Source: Treponema_I sp045616125
GTDB taxonomy: Bacteria; Spirochaetota; Spirochaetia; Treponematales; Treponemataceae
Assembly (NCBI GenBank): GCA_045616125.1
Contig: JAZLGC010000026.1
Span: 1 to 64,000, forward strand
DNA length: 64,000 bases
Direction: 5' to 3'
Shown: positions 42,328 through 50,819 of the stretch, in pieces
Position numbering within the stretch: the first letter of the stretch is position 1
Layout: every line of letters starts with the position of its first letter
Made by a program: the position numbers and the translations under genes
The notes under the pieces: model-generated
Database searches by the model: none
The model's input: the letters and a program-made list of their open reading frames with translations, nothing else
What the model was told of the DNA's origin: nothing

Positions 42328-42495
42328 GTCATACTGCGTAAGCCTTGTCATACTGCGTAAGCCCCCTCCGTCATGCTACGTAAGCCCCTGTCATGCTGCG
42401 TAAGCATTGTCATACTGCGTAAGCCCCCGTCATGCTGCGTAAGCCCTCGTCATGCTGCGTAAGCCCTCGTCATGCTGAACTCGTTTCAGTATCTC
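42328..42495. repeat. Tandem array of about 20-bp units ending in a REP-like palindrome
   Basis: The unit gtcat(a/g)ctgcgtaagcc starts at 42328, 42347, 42370, 42390, 42409, 42429 and 42449. The last unit (42469) changes into a REP-like element, GTCATGCTGAACTCG...CAGTATCTC. The 342-bp gap between the acyltransferase and the acyl-CoA ligase otherwise holds AT-rich promoter DNA. Confidence 0.85.
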
Positions 42496-42571
42496 AAATA
42501 TAACAATTTATTAGCAACGATTTTGCAAATTTTTCTTGCATTTTGACATTTTATGCTTTATTGTCATTTTA

Positions 42572-42587
42572 AATACTTGATAGTATT
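42572..42587 (+). promoter_or_regulatory. Palindrome ahead of the acyl-CoA ligase gene
   Basis: AATACT-TGAT-AGTATT lies immediately before the GAGGT ribosome site. TTGACA occurs at 42543 with a second inverted repeat, TGACA...TGTCA. It may be an operator for a fatty-acid regulator. Confidence 0.45.
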
Positions 42588-42597
42588 CGAGGTACAA

Positions 42598-44562
42598 ATG
42601 AAAAAATGCACAATCAATACCAATCTGCCAAAGAACCTGCCCCTTTTTCTGCGGGACCGCGTTCTGACCCACGGCGACCTATATCTACAGGCCTATAAAG
42701 GCAAAGACGGAAAATTCCAATACGCCACCTATAAACAGGTGTATGACGACATCATCGCCTTTTCCCTGGCCTTACAGTCACTGGGAGTAACTCCCGGCAA
42801 GAACATTGCCATGATTTCTGATAACCGGAAAGAATGGTTCATTACCAGTTTTGCAATCCAGAGCTTAGGTTGTGCTGATGTACCACGTGGTTGCGATTCA
42901 CTGGGAACTGAAATCCGGTTCATCATTTCGTTTGCAGACTGCGAAATGGGTTTTCTTGAAAACGAAAAACAGATGCTGAAGGTACTGGAAAACGTAAGCG
43001 AAGTACCTCTTTTAAAAACCGTCATCCTGTATGACCACCTTTCTGCAGAAACAGAAGGCAAAGTACGTGAAGCCGGCATGACACTGTACTACTTTGACCA
43101 GCTGCTTACCGAATACCGTGCCGTTTTCGCCGCAGACCCGGCAGGCTGTACGGCCCGCATTGAAGAATCAATGCAGAAGGTACAGGAAGATGATACCTGT
43201 ACCATCATCTTTACCAGCGGCACCACCGGCACCCCCAAAGGTGTTATGCTGACCCACAAAAACTTCATGGCCCAGATGAGCGCAGCCCACAACTTTGTTC
43301 CCGGTAAACCCGGCGAAATGTGGATGAGTATCCTTCCTATCTGGCACAGTTTTGAACGTCTTGCCATGTACGCTACCATTCTGGTAACCAACTGCATTGC
43401 CTACTCTAAACCCATTGCCCGCACCCTGCTGGCCGACATGGCCGTAATCAGACCGCACCGCATGTGCGGTGTTCCCCGCCTGTGGGAAGCTTTAGTCAGC
43501 GGCATTAACCAGACCATGGAAAAAACCGGCGGCATCACCTTAAAACTGTTCAAGTTCTTTATTTCTGTTGGTAAAAAATATGCCAATGCCCGCGACCTGG
43601 TTATTTCAAACGTATTCAGTCCCACAGAACGCAATGCTTTTGCAGACTTTATGCGCGGCATTTTCCCCTTTTTGGGACTGCTGCCACTGAAAGCCCTGGG
43701 CGAACTGCTGGTATACCGGAAAATCAAGGAACGATTTGGCGGCAGAATCCAGTACGTTGTGTGCGGAGGCGGTTCCCTGCAGAAAGACACCGATGACTTT
43801 TTCCGTGCCATAGGTATTCCCCTCTTAAACGCTTACGGCATGACCGAAACTGCCCCCGGTATTGCATTCCGCGACCTGAAGCATCCGCAGACCAACTGCG
43901 TCGGAGACCTGTTCCCTACGCTGGAATTCAAGGTTGTCCGCGAAGAACAGGGCAAAGTTGCTGATAAAACACCGCTCCCCTACGGACAGAAAGGGCTTAT
44001 TCTGGTTCGCGGCGCCAATGTCATGAAGGGATACTACAAACGCCCTGACCTGACTGCCGCCATCATTGACGAAGACGGCTTCCTGAACACCGGCGATATC
44101 GGCATCATCAGCCCCAATCGGGAACTGGCCATTACCGGCCGTGCAAAAGATACTATCGTTCTTCTGGGTGGCGAAAACATTGAACCGGTACTGCTTGAAC
44201 AGACCATCTGCACCAGCGAGTTCATCGAAAGCGCCATGGTTGTGGGCCAGGACAAGAAATTTCTGGCATCCCTCATCGTTCCCTGCAAGGAAGCCCTTAT
44301 TGCCTATGCCAAGGAACACGGCATCATCTATTCAACCTATGAGTCCCTTCTGAAAAACGAAGTTATTCATAACCTTATCCAGTCGGCCGTAAACAAACTG
44401 GTATCCCTTGAAAAAGGTTTCCGTGCCTGCGAAAAGATTTACAAGATTTCACTGATTGCCAAAAGTTTTGAGGTAGGCAAAGAACTTTCTGCCAAGCAGG
44501 AAATGATGCGCTTTAAGATCAGCGAAGAATACAACAACGAAATTGAACAGATGTACGCCTGA
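42598..44562 (+). CDS. Long-chain fatty-acid-CoA ligase (AMP-binding)
   Basis: A 654-aa ANL-superfamily enzyme activating fatty acids via acyl-AMP. The core motif TIIFTSGTTGTPKGVMLTHKN, the YGMTETAPG adenine-binding region, LNTGDIGIISPNRELAITGR and the terminal Lys-containing segment are present. Start ATG at 42598 has GAGGT upstream; an in-frame start 15 codons earlier is disfavoured. It lies just after the PlsC-type gene in the same direction, consistent with a lipid-remodelling pair for host-derived fatty acids. Confidence 0.92.
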   Translation: MKKCTINTNLPKNLPLFLRDRVLTHGDLYLQAYKGKDGKFQYATYKQVYDDIIAFSLALQSLGVTPGKNIAMISDNRKEWFITSFAIQSLGCADVPRGCDSLGTEIRFIISFADCEMGFLENEKQMLKVLENVSEVPLLKTVILYDHLSAETEGKVREAGMTLYYFDQLLTEYRAVFAADPAGCTARIEESMQKVQEDDTCTIIFTSGTTGTPKGVMLTHKNFMAQMSAAHNFVPGKPGEMWMSILPIWHSFERLAMYATILVTNCIAYSKPIARTLLADMAVIRPHRMCGVPRLWEALVSGINQTMEKTGGITLKLFKFFISVGKKYANARDLVISNVFSPTERNAFADFMRGIFPFLGLLPLKALGELLVYRKIKERFGGRIQYVVCGGGSLQKDTDDFFRAIGIPLLNAYGMTETAPGIAFRDLKHPQTNCVGDLFPTLEFKVVREEQGKVADKTPLPYGQKGLILVRGANVMKGYYKRPDLTAAIIDEDGFLNTGDIGIISPNRELAITGRAKDTIVLLGGENIEPVLLEQTICTSEFIESAMVVGQDKKFLASLIVPCKEALIAYAKEHGIIYSTYESLLKNEVIHNLIQSAVNKLVSLEKGFRACEKIYKISLIAKSFEVGKELSAKQEMMRFKISEEYNNEIEQMYA

Positions 44563-44594
44563 TTCACGCTACCAGGCTGAAATCGATTAGAACG

Positions 44595-44634
44595 AAAAAA
44601 GGGCTGTCCGGAATAATCCGGATGGCCTTTTTTA
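44595..44634 (+). terminator. Rho-independent terminator after the acyl-CoA ligase
   Basis: The TCCGGA/TCCGGA core with AAAAAAGG and CCTTTTTT outer arms, and a T-run. Confidence 0.88.
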
Positions 44635-44636
44635 TG

Positions 44637-44682
44637 TTGAATTCTCCTATGTTTTATTCTATATTGATACCTAGGAGGTATC
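44637..44682 (+). promoter_or_regulatory. Promoter and operator of the relB-yafQ pair
   Basis: TTGAAT (44637-44642), 17-nt spacer, TATATT (44660-44665). The palindrome GATACC-TAGGA-GGTATC (44666-44682) starts right after the -10 and contains the AGGAGG ribosome site, so it could serve as repressor operator and as an mRNA hairpin. Confidence 0.7.
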
Positions 44683-44686
44683 ACTT

Positions 44687-44950
44687 ATGAATCAGACTGC
44701 ATTTACTGTCCGCATGGATTCAGAATTAAAAAAACAGTTTTCCACTCTTTGTGAAAACTTAGGACTTCCTGTTTCCGTTGCAATTAATCTTTTTGCAAAA
44801 ACTGCGGTTCGGGAAAACCGCATTCCTTTTGAGCTATCTTTACAGCCAAATGAACTCACAAAGAAAACGATTTCACTTGCTGAAGAAGGAAAAGAACTGA
44901 ATGGTCCTTATTCCACCATGGAAGATTTAAGGGCTGCACTGGATGCTTAA
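44687..44950 (+). CDS. RelB/DinJ-family antitoxin
   Basis: An 87-aa antitoxin. The N-terminal ribbon-helix-helix (FTVRMDSELKKQFSTLCENLGLPVS) binds DNA, and the C-terminal half (ELTKKTISLAEEGKELNGP) is the toxin-binding part. Strong AGGAGG. It overlaps the toxin gene by 8 bp and probably autorepresses through the palindrome at its start. Confidence 0.9.
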   Translation: MNQTAFTVRMDSELKKQFSTLCENLGLPVSVAINLFAKTAVRENRIPFELSLQPNELTKKTISLAEEGKELNGPYSTMEDLRAALDA

Positions 44951-45218
44951 TGTATTCTTTTCAAATCAGTTTAAAAGGGATTACAAGAAAGCAGTAAAGC
45001 GACGTTGTGATACAGATGAACTTTTTAAAGTAATTGAACTTCTCAAAAATCAACAACCTCTTCCACCTGAAAAACGAGATCAGGCATTGACTGGTGATTA
45101 TTCCGGCTATCGGAAATGTCATGTTCATCCAGATTTTCTGCTTGTTTACAAGGTCGTTGATTCTCAGCTACAGCTGTATCTGTATAGAACTGGCACCCAT
45201 TCGGATTTGTTTGGATAA
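44943..45218 (+). CDS. YafQ/RelE-family mRNA interferase toxin
   Basis: A 91-aa RelE-fold toxin. It begins FFSNQFKRDYKKAVKRRCDT and ends HPDFLLVYKVVDSQLQLYLYRTGTHSDLF; the Arg/His/Asp residues of the YafQ type are in place (HPDFLL, RTGTHSDLF). It would cleave mRNA on the ribosome when the antitoxin is lost. No truncation is visible, so the pair looks intact. Confidence 0.9.
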   Translation: MLNVFFSNQFKRDYKKAVKRRCDTDELFKVIELLKNQQPLPPEKRDQALTGDYSGYRKCHVHPDFLLVYKVVDSQLQLYLYRTGTHSDLFG

Positions 45219-45221
45219 CAA

Positions 45222-45365
45222 TTATTTTGTCGAATCTGGCAGTTCATCCTTATATATACCATTTCTCACTGCATCATCTTTCATTATTTTTACGATAGAT
45301 ATTATTTCCTCGTCAGTAAGTCCCTTTGTTTTCAAAAATTCTGCTGCAGTACTGAGCAGTCCCAA
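45222..45365 (-). pseudogene. Possible remnant or very small gene opposite the toxin operon
   Basis: On the minus strand an open stretch reads LLSTAAEFLKTKGLTDEEI then ISIVKIMKDDAVRNGIYKD and stops at 45222. It has protein-like composition but no ATG; the only start is a TTG inside a terminator stem. It may be the tail of a decayed gene. Confidence 0.3.
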
Positions 45366-45366
45366 A

Positions 45367-45411
45367 AAAAGCCCTCACGACAGCATTTATCATGCCATCG
45401 TGAGGGCTTTT
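45367..45411. terminator. Strong bidirectional terminator
   Basis: A perfect 14-bp stem (AAAAGCCCTCACGA / TCGTGAGGGCTTTT) with A/T-runs on both sides. It could serve the toxin-antitoxin operon and the minus-strand DNA. Confidence 0.88.
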
Positions 45412-45503
45412 GTTTAAGGGCAGTTCTGCACCTTATTTCATGTTTATACGTCTGGTCAAGGCACGTACGCCTTCGGCTAGCTCAAGGCCTTGACTCAGCC
45501 GTT

Positions 45504-45535
45504 TTAACATGAAATATATAATTATTTCATGTTAA
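45504..45535. repeat. Perfect 13-bp inverted repeat
   Basis: TTAACATGAAATA and TATTTCATGTTAA flank TATAAT. It includes the last codons and stop of the leftover gpmI tail. The related TTATTTCATGTTTATACG occurs again at 45432, so the end sequence seems to have been copied and inverted. Confidence 0.7.
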
Positions 45536-45602
45536 TCATTGAAGCATCGTAATCAGCTGGTGCTTCGTAACCCATCAGGTTCATCAAAGTTGGACGTTCG
45601 CT
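45522..45602 (-). pseudogene. Leftover 3' end of a second gpmI copy
   Basis: The minus-strand reading ERPTLMNLMGYEAPADYDAS then MINMK-stop is clearly homologous to the end of the intact gpmI just upstream (STLMELMGYVPPADYDQSMLKLN). Only about 25 codons remain. It points to a past tandem gene or recombination between two gpmI alleles. Confidence 0.7.
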
Positions 45603-45657
45603 GACGCGAACTGCCGGGTTTCAGTCAGGCTGAAACCCGCACGCACCCTAACCCTTA

Positions 45658-47307
45658 TTAGTTAAGTTTCAGCATACTCTGATCATAGTCAGCTGGTGGA
45701 ACATATCCCATTAATTCCATAAGGGTGCTTGGCCATGATGAAATACCCAGACCGCTGTTCAGATCGGTTGAGTATTCACCTTTGTATTCAGGGTCGTAAA
45801 TGATACCAGGAACAGGGTTCAGAGAGTGTGAGGTTTTTGCTTTTGGTTCTCCATCAGCACCTTTTTTAACACTGCCGTCTTTTCCGTGTTCGTACATATC
45901 ATCACTGTTACCGTGGTCAGCAGTCAGACACAGGATACCACCGGCTTTTTCTACGGCTTCCTTGATGCGTCCCAGCTGCAGGTCCATGGCTTCCATTGAA
46001 CATACAACAGCATTGAATACACCGGTATGTCCAACCATATCACCGTTAGGGAAGTTCAGGCGGATGTGGTCGTATTTTCCGCTTTCAATGGCTTCTACTA
46101 CCTTGTCGGTAATTTCAGCACATTTCATCCATGGGCGCTGTTCAAAAGGAATAACGTCTGATGGAACTTCAATGTAGGTTTCCAGATTTTTATCGAATTC
46201 ACCGGGGCGGTTACCGTTAAAGAAGTAGGTAACGTGACCGTATTTCTGGGTTTCAGAAATAGCCATCAGTTTAACACCGGTTTTGGTCAGGTATTCACCC
46301 ATGGTGCGGTCAATGCTTGGTGGGTTAACCAGGAACTGAGCAGGTTTGTGGTTATCGCCATCGTATTCCATCATACCGGCATATTCAACTGCTGGTACGC
46401 GTACGCGGTCAAATTTATCAAAGTCTTTTTCTTCAAAGGCAGCGGTTATTTCCAGAGAACGGTCACCACGGAAGTTGAAGAAGATTACACTGTCGCCATC
46501 GTTGATGGAACCAACAGCTTTACCGTCTTTTGCAATAACGAATTCGTGCATATCCTGGTCCAGAAGACCGGCGTTTTCTTCACGGTAGGTTTTGATTGCT
46601 TCTACAGCAGAACCGAACTGACGTCCTTCACCCAGAACATGAGCTTTCCATCCGCGTTCTACCATTGACCAGTCTGCATTGTAGCGGTCCATGGTCATGT
46701 ACATACGTCCACCGCCGGAAGCGATGCAGTAGTCACAGCCGGCAAAGCCAGCCAGGAATGCTTCCAGTGGTTCAAAGTATTCAAGAGCAGAAGTAGGTGG
46801 TACGTCGCGTCCGTCAAGGAGGGCGTGTACGCGGATTGATTTGATGCCTTCTTTGTTGGCTTCGGTAATCATGGCTTTCAGGTGGTCAATGTGAGAGTGA
46901 ACATTACCGTCAGAAACCAGACCGATAAAGTGCAGGGTGCTGTTTTTAGCCTTTACGTTGTCTGCCAGTTTTTTCCAGGTTGCACCCTGGTACATGTTAC
47001 CGGTGGCAATTGATTCACCTACCAGTTTGGCACCCTGAGCAAATACGCGGCCACAACCCATTGCGTTGTGTCCTACTTCAGAGTTACCCATATCGTCATC
47101 ACTTGGAAGACCTACGGCAGTACCGTGAGCTTTCAGCTGAGTATGCGGACAGTTAGCGGTAAACCAGTCAAGGTACTTCATTTTGGAAGCTTTAACGGCA
47201 TCGCCTTCTTCAAATTTTCCGTATCCAACGCCGTCCATGATTACCAGTACAACTGGTCCGCGGCGACCCTGCCATTTAGGGTTCTTTTTCAGTGCTTCAA
47301 CAGCCAT
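45658..47307 (-). CDS. gpmI: 2,3-Bisphosphoglycerate-independent phosphoglycerate mutase
   Basis: A 549-aa alkaline-phosphatase-superfamily enzyme interconverting 3- and 2-phosphoglycerate. The metal motif VLVIMDGVGYG at the N-terminus, the catalytic Ser in GNSEVGHNAMG, HSHIDHL, LLDGRDVPP and LTADHGNSDDM are present. The AGGAG ribosome site is ideal. The upstream region carries a 130-bp near-palindrome that could be part of its leader. Confidence 0.95.
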   Translation of the reverse strand: MAVEALKKNPKWQGRRGPVVLVIMDGVGYGKFEEGDAVKASKMKYLDWFTANCPHTQLKAHGTAVGLPSDDDMGNSEVGHNAMGCGRVFAQGAKLVGESIATGNMYQGATWKKLADNVKAKNSTLHFIGLVSDGNVHSHIDHLKAMITEANKEGIKSIRVHALLDGRDVPPTSALEYFEPLEAFLAGFAGCDYCIASGGGRMYMTMDRYNADWSMVERGWKAHVLGEGRQFGSAVEAIKTYREENAGLLDQDMHEFVIAKDGKAVGSINDGDSVIFFNFRGDRSLEITAAFEEKDFDKFDRVRVPAVEYAGMMEYDGDNHKPAQFLVNPPSIDRTMGEYLTKTGVKLMAISETQKYGHVTYFFNGNRPGEFDKNLETYIEVPSDVIPFEQRPWMKCAEITDKVVEAIESGKYDHIRLNFPNGDMVGHTGVFNAVVCSMEAMDLQLGRIKEAVEKAGGILCLTADHGNSDDMYEHGKDGSVKKGADGEPKAKTSHSLNPVPGIIYDPEYKGEYSTDLNSGLGISSWPSTLMELMGYVPPADYDQSMLKLN

Positions 47308-47355
47308 TGTATATCTCCTATAAAGCCACTGAAACGCACCTTTAACTGCAGCTAT

Positions 47356-47487
47356 GAAAATGCGGGAGGTGTGATGGGAAAAGACAAAAATTGTCGAAGC
47401 CCGGAACGATAGTTTCCATGCCGGGCTTCGCCAATAGCGACGATATCTAGCGTTTTTGTCTTTTTCCGTCGCGCCGGGAGCATTTTC
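47356..47487. repeat. 130-bp near-palindromic element upstream of gpmI
   Basis: The outer ends GAAAATGC (47356-47363) and GCATTTTC (47480-47487) pair. Further in, AAAAGACAAAAA and TTTTTGTCTTTT pair, and at the centre GAAGCCCGG (47396-47404) pairs with CCGGGCTTC (47421-47429). Outer-arm differences are mostly compensating or wobble. It could be a small mobile element or a structured leader RNA. No gene is in this gap. Confidence 0.65.
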
Positions 47488-47556
47488 AATTACTACGATT
47501 CATGCGCTTCAGGGAATAAGTACATAAACTTATACGTTAAAAATATACCGATTTAC

Positions 47557-48618
47557 TCACTGGTAGGCAATGGCACTATTGGCAGTTCCCGGTGTTCCCT
47601 GACTGGTTCCAACCACAAACCATTCGTCGCCCCACACGGCTACGGGATACTCATTCCCTAACTCTTCAATGCCCTGCCGGCTTAAGGTTCTGGTCACAGT
47701 CATGCCATCAGAACAGACAGCACCATCAATTCCCGGCCCATTCTGCCAGATACCGGCAGCCTCTGCTTTCTGGGCCGCAATCCCCATGGCATTTCCCGGC
47801 CATGACTCTTTGGTACTTTCTGCAAACAAAAGGGCATCAACCACATTCCCGTGGGCCCGGTTCCACAACAGAATGGTTCCCGTAGTTCCTATTGCTTTTG
47901 TCGTTTCATTGCGCCAGATATCCCGGCCAGGAGAAGCATCTTTATGACTGCATTCTTCCAGATTATCACCGGTTTCATCAATACAGGTTTCGCTTACCTT
48001 ACGCAGATGGACAACCACATATTCCCCTTTTTCAACCTCTATATCAGGCAGCATATAATTCAGGGTATTCTGCCCGTAGGTTATTTCCAGAACCATTCCT
48101 GCAAGACTACCACCATCCAGCGCATACAATTCCACAAATTCACACTTGGGGTTGCTGTAGGTTGTTCTAACCTCACTCAATACTACTTTTGCCGGGTTTT
48201 CGTTGTATCCCTGAAGTACCGTACTAAAATGTAACGAATTACCTTTTGTATCTTCTGCCACCGCATACAGCACGTACTGCTGTCCTTTTTCAAGCTTGGT
48301 ATCCACCGTCAGCAGTGTACCACCGGGTACCTCAGACTTCTGCTGCTCACAGACAGCTGGAACAGAAAAGGCTGAACCGTCATCATCAATAGAACTTACA
48401 TGCACTTCTGACAGGGTAACATCACCGTTAAACTGCAGCAGAATCGTATAAGAATCCAAAACCTGATAAGACTGATATTCCGGCAGCAGATAATCAGTAC
48501 TCAGAATGGAAATTCCATCAGGGGTAATGCGGCAACCTCCAAGTTCCGCAACTAACAGGGTAATGACAGCAAGACAGATTCCCGCTCCTGTTTTTTTCAA
48601 TACATCATATACAGGCAT
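47557..48618 (-). CDS. Lipoprotein with lamin-tail-like domain
   Basis: A 353-aa protein with a lipoprotein signal peptide (lipobox ELGGC, Cys about 29). After a beta-rich N-terminal part, residues from about 145 on read KVVLSEVRTTYSNPKCEFVE, continuing LYALDGGSLAGM, the pattern of an LTD (lamin-tail) domain, with the usual ending WGDEWFVVGTSQGTPGTAN. In bacteria these domains occur on surface proteins; the role is unknown. GGAGG precedes the ATG closely. Confidence 0.75.
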   Translation of the reverse strand: MPVYDVLKKTGAGICLAVITLLVAELGGCRITPDGISILSTDYLLPEYQSYQVLDSYTILLQFNGDVTLSEVHVSSIDDDGSAFSVPAVCEQQKSEVPGGTLLTVDTKLEKGQQYVLYAVAEDTKGNSLHFSTVLQGYNENPAKVVLSEVRTTYSNPKCEFVELYALDGGSLAGMVLEITYGQNTLNYMLPDIEVEKGEYVVVHLRKVSETCIDETGDNLEECSHKDASPGRDIWRNETTKAIGTTGTILLWNRAHGNVVDALLFAESTKESWPGNAMGIAAQKAEAAGIWQNGPGIDGAVCSDGMTVTRTLSRQGIEELGNEYPVAVWGDEWFVVGTSQGTPGTANSAIAYQ

Positions 48619-48689
48619 AATTCCTCCAGATTTGATACATAGTATTTACGCCCGTATCAGACAAAATCTGCCACTTTTACCCATTTTTT

Positions 48690-48727
48690 TTGCATTTTCA
48701 TCATTTTCTTTTTATACTGAATCTATT
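48690..48727 (+). promoter_or_regulatory. Leaderless promoter of the 141-aa gene
   Basis: TTGCAT (48690-48695), 17-nt spacer, TATACT (48713-48718), 9 nt to ATG 48728; no ribosome site. Confidence 0.7.
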
Positions 48728-49153
48728 ATGGAAGTTAAAAACCTTATTTTGTATGAAGATCTCCTCTTTTCTACCCAGGAGAGCAGCCGCACTACCCCTT
48801 TTGAACGCCTTACCATATATACCAACGGAGTAGCCCCATCCAATCTTGAACCGGAACTTTCCCTGTACCTGACGGAAAAAACTCCTGCAGGTTTTGGGTA
48901 TTACAGCGAAGATCTGTCACAGGTAACCCACCGCATTCCTGCCGGAACCTATTTTTTCCTGCAGGAATTTATTGATTGCAGTATCGATGATGAAGATGCA
49001 TTGTATCAGAAGGCTTTAAAAATGGCAGAGGCCCTCCGGTTAGAGAGCCTCTGGCAGGAAGTAGACCTGGATGATCAGGTATTTGTACGTGCTATTAAAG
49101 AAGACGAAAAGCTTGCGGTACAGGTAATCCGAAGGAAACGTACCGAAGATTAA
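48728..49153 (+). CDS. Hypothetical protein
   Basis: A 141-aa acidic cytoplasmic protein (MEVKNLILYEDLLFSTQESS at the start, FVRAIKEDEKLAVQVIRRK at the end). It has a mixed alpha/beta pattern resembling a small GyrI-like or effector-binding fold, but this is not firm. The start is set by the leaderless promoter. Its stop overlaps that of the convergent gene. Confidence 0.65.
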   Translation: MEVKNLILYEDLLFSTQESSRTTPFERLTIYTNGVAPSNLEPELSLYLTEKTPAGFGYYSEDLSQVTHRIPAGTYFFLQEFIDCSIDDEDALYQKALKMAEALRLESLWQEVDLDDQVFVRAIKEDEKLAVQVIRRKRTED

Positions 49154-49863
49154 TAATCCCATTCGTGGGCAAAGGTTTCTACCATGTAGCGTACTTCCGG
49201 TCCTTTATCAGAATCTGCAGTTTTTTCTACTACGATGATGAAACGGGTACCGGTAGCATCCACCATGATTTTTTCAATGGCGTATCCGGTAATATCTTTG
49301 CGTTTAATATCTTTATTTCCAGCGATGATAGTCTGTCCCTGACCATCAACAACACGCTGAACGGTAATATAGAACGAAGAAACAACTTCAGTACCCTTTT
49401 TCTCTACAGTGGGAATAAGGGTAAAGGTATAGGTTACCGGTTTTCCGTTTTCTGAACGGGCAAAATCAGTAACGGAAATTGATTCCGTAGGAGCTTTTTT
49501 GCTGTCGGAACGCAGGTACAGGGTATTTTCAATGGATGCCGGTGCAGCATGGAAACCAGCCAGCCAGTTTTTGTTTGAACCTTTCAGTTCTTCATATACG
49601 GCAGCACCTGAAATCTTTGCAGTAGTTTTAGATGGTTCAGTCTTTTTTACACCACCTTTTACAAAATTGTTTTCAGAAATATCAACGGCATACAGTTCTG
49701 CATATCCCTGATAAGAACTATCAGTCATACCATACTGACCAAAAAGATACGTATTTCCATCAGCAGAAATACCAATATCGTCAAATGTTGCTACATCGCC
49801 GGCAAAAAGACTTGCTGCACAAAGTAAGGAAAGCAGAACACTAAGAACTGTTTTTTTAGTCAT
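49150..49863 (-). CDS. Secreted DUF2259-type protein
   Basis: A 237-aa protein with a clear signal peptide (ending SLFAGD). The mature part begins VATFDDIGISADGNTYLFGQYG, the pattern I associate with the DUF2259 family of predicted secreted spirochaete proteins, and ends with a beta-rich region. ATG at 49863 is preferred over 49872 because AAGGA is then correctly spaced. Function unknown. Confidence 0.75.
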   Translation of the reverse strand: MTKKTVLSVLLSLLCAASLFAGDVATFDDIGISADGNTYLFGQYGMTDSSYQGYAELYAVDISENNFVKGGVKKTEPSKTTAKISGAAVYEELKGSNKNWLAGFHAAPASIENTLYLRSDSKKAPTESISVTDFARSENGKPVTYTFTLIPTVEKKGTEVVSSFYITVQRVVDGQGQTIIAGNKDIKRKDITGYAIEKIMVDATGTRFIIVVEKTADSDKGPEVRYMVETFAHEWDY

Positions 49864-49967
49864 ATAACACATCCTTCTTTTTTTGAAAGGTTACTATATT
49901 TTCGGATTTTCAGAACTGGTACTTGAGTGTTCTGTACATTTATCCTGCACTGAGCTATGCTTTTTAT

Positions 49968-50771
49968 ATGACACTTAATTCCCGCAACAGACTTTTTCTT
50001 ATTGGATTCATCGTTATAACCGTTCAGTTTGTCTCACTGCTGGCAACTGGATGTATTAAGGCAGCGCTGGGATTTCTGGAACCATTTCCTACTGATCTGC
50101 AGGTTACGGGGTCGTTGATGGAACGGCTTATCGGGCCCAACTACAATGCGGGTATCATCAGTCTGACCATACTGTCACTATACTCTTCTGTCTGCGGTCT
50201 GGTTCTGTACCTTCGCTTTGAAAAAACCATTGCATCAGAAATAATGTACTTTGCAGGATTTTTGATGGGGGTATTTCTGGAAAGTTTTCGGCTTGCCATC
50301 CCTATATTTAATCTGTGGTCAGGGTTTCTTCCGGTTCTGTCATGGATAGGTAAAGCAGCCTTTGCAGGACGCCTGCTTACCCTGTTCTGCCTTCTTTTTT
50401 CCGCATTTCCTGTTTCTGAAAGTTTTGTTCAGGACACTGATAAAAATATCGTCATCTGTATCTGCGTTGCCATTCTGTTTGCAGCCCTTATGCCGTTGAA
50501 TACCCATGAGATTCTGCCATCTGTTATGGTTTCGTTCACGTTCAACAGGCTGTTTGCGACAATCCGAGTCCTGCTGTTTATTGCAACACTGATAACCATT
50601 GTGTTTACCAACCGTTTTCCCCGCTTTTACGGGCTGCTGATTACCTATGCAGGATATCTCCTGCTGACCGTAAGTTCCAGCTATCCGGTTACCCTTGCGG
50701 GCGCAGTACTTCTTGTTTCAGGAAGCATTCTGTTCCTTTCAAAACTGCACCAGTTCTATTTGTGGAAGTAG
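49968..50771 (+). CDS. Integral membrane protein, function unknown
   Basis: A 267-aa protein with about seven to eight TM helices and short loops; no recognised motif. The ATG at 49968 is chosen because of a promoter immediately upstream (TGTACA, 17 nt, TATGCT, 6 nt), which suggests a leaderless mRNA; the upstream TTG extension is not needed. It could be a 7TM sensor-type domain protein. It converges on the kinase-like gene. Confidence 0.65.
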   Translation: MTLNSRNRLFLIGFIVITVQFVSLLATGCIKAALGFLEPFPTDLQVTGSLMERLIGPNYNAGIISLTILSLYSSVCGLVLYLRFEKTIASEIMYFAGFLMGVFLESFRLAIPIFNLWSGFLPVLSWIGKAAFAGRLLTLFCLLFSAFPVSESFVQDTDKNIVICICVAILFAALMPLNTHEILPSVMVSFTFNRLFATIRVLLFIATLITIVFTNRFPRFYGLLITYAGYLLLTVSSSYPVTLAGAVLLVSGSILFLSKLHQFYLWK

Positions 50772-50819
50772 TAAATCTGCCAGGCAGGAAACATCAGGCA
50801 CAAAAGTCAGGCCGTGCGG

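Noticed and set aside
42328..42495. Possible CRISPR array
   Set aside because: The units are direct repeats of about 20 bp with no spacers of constant length, and no cas genes are in the window.
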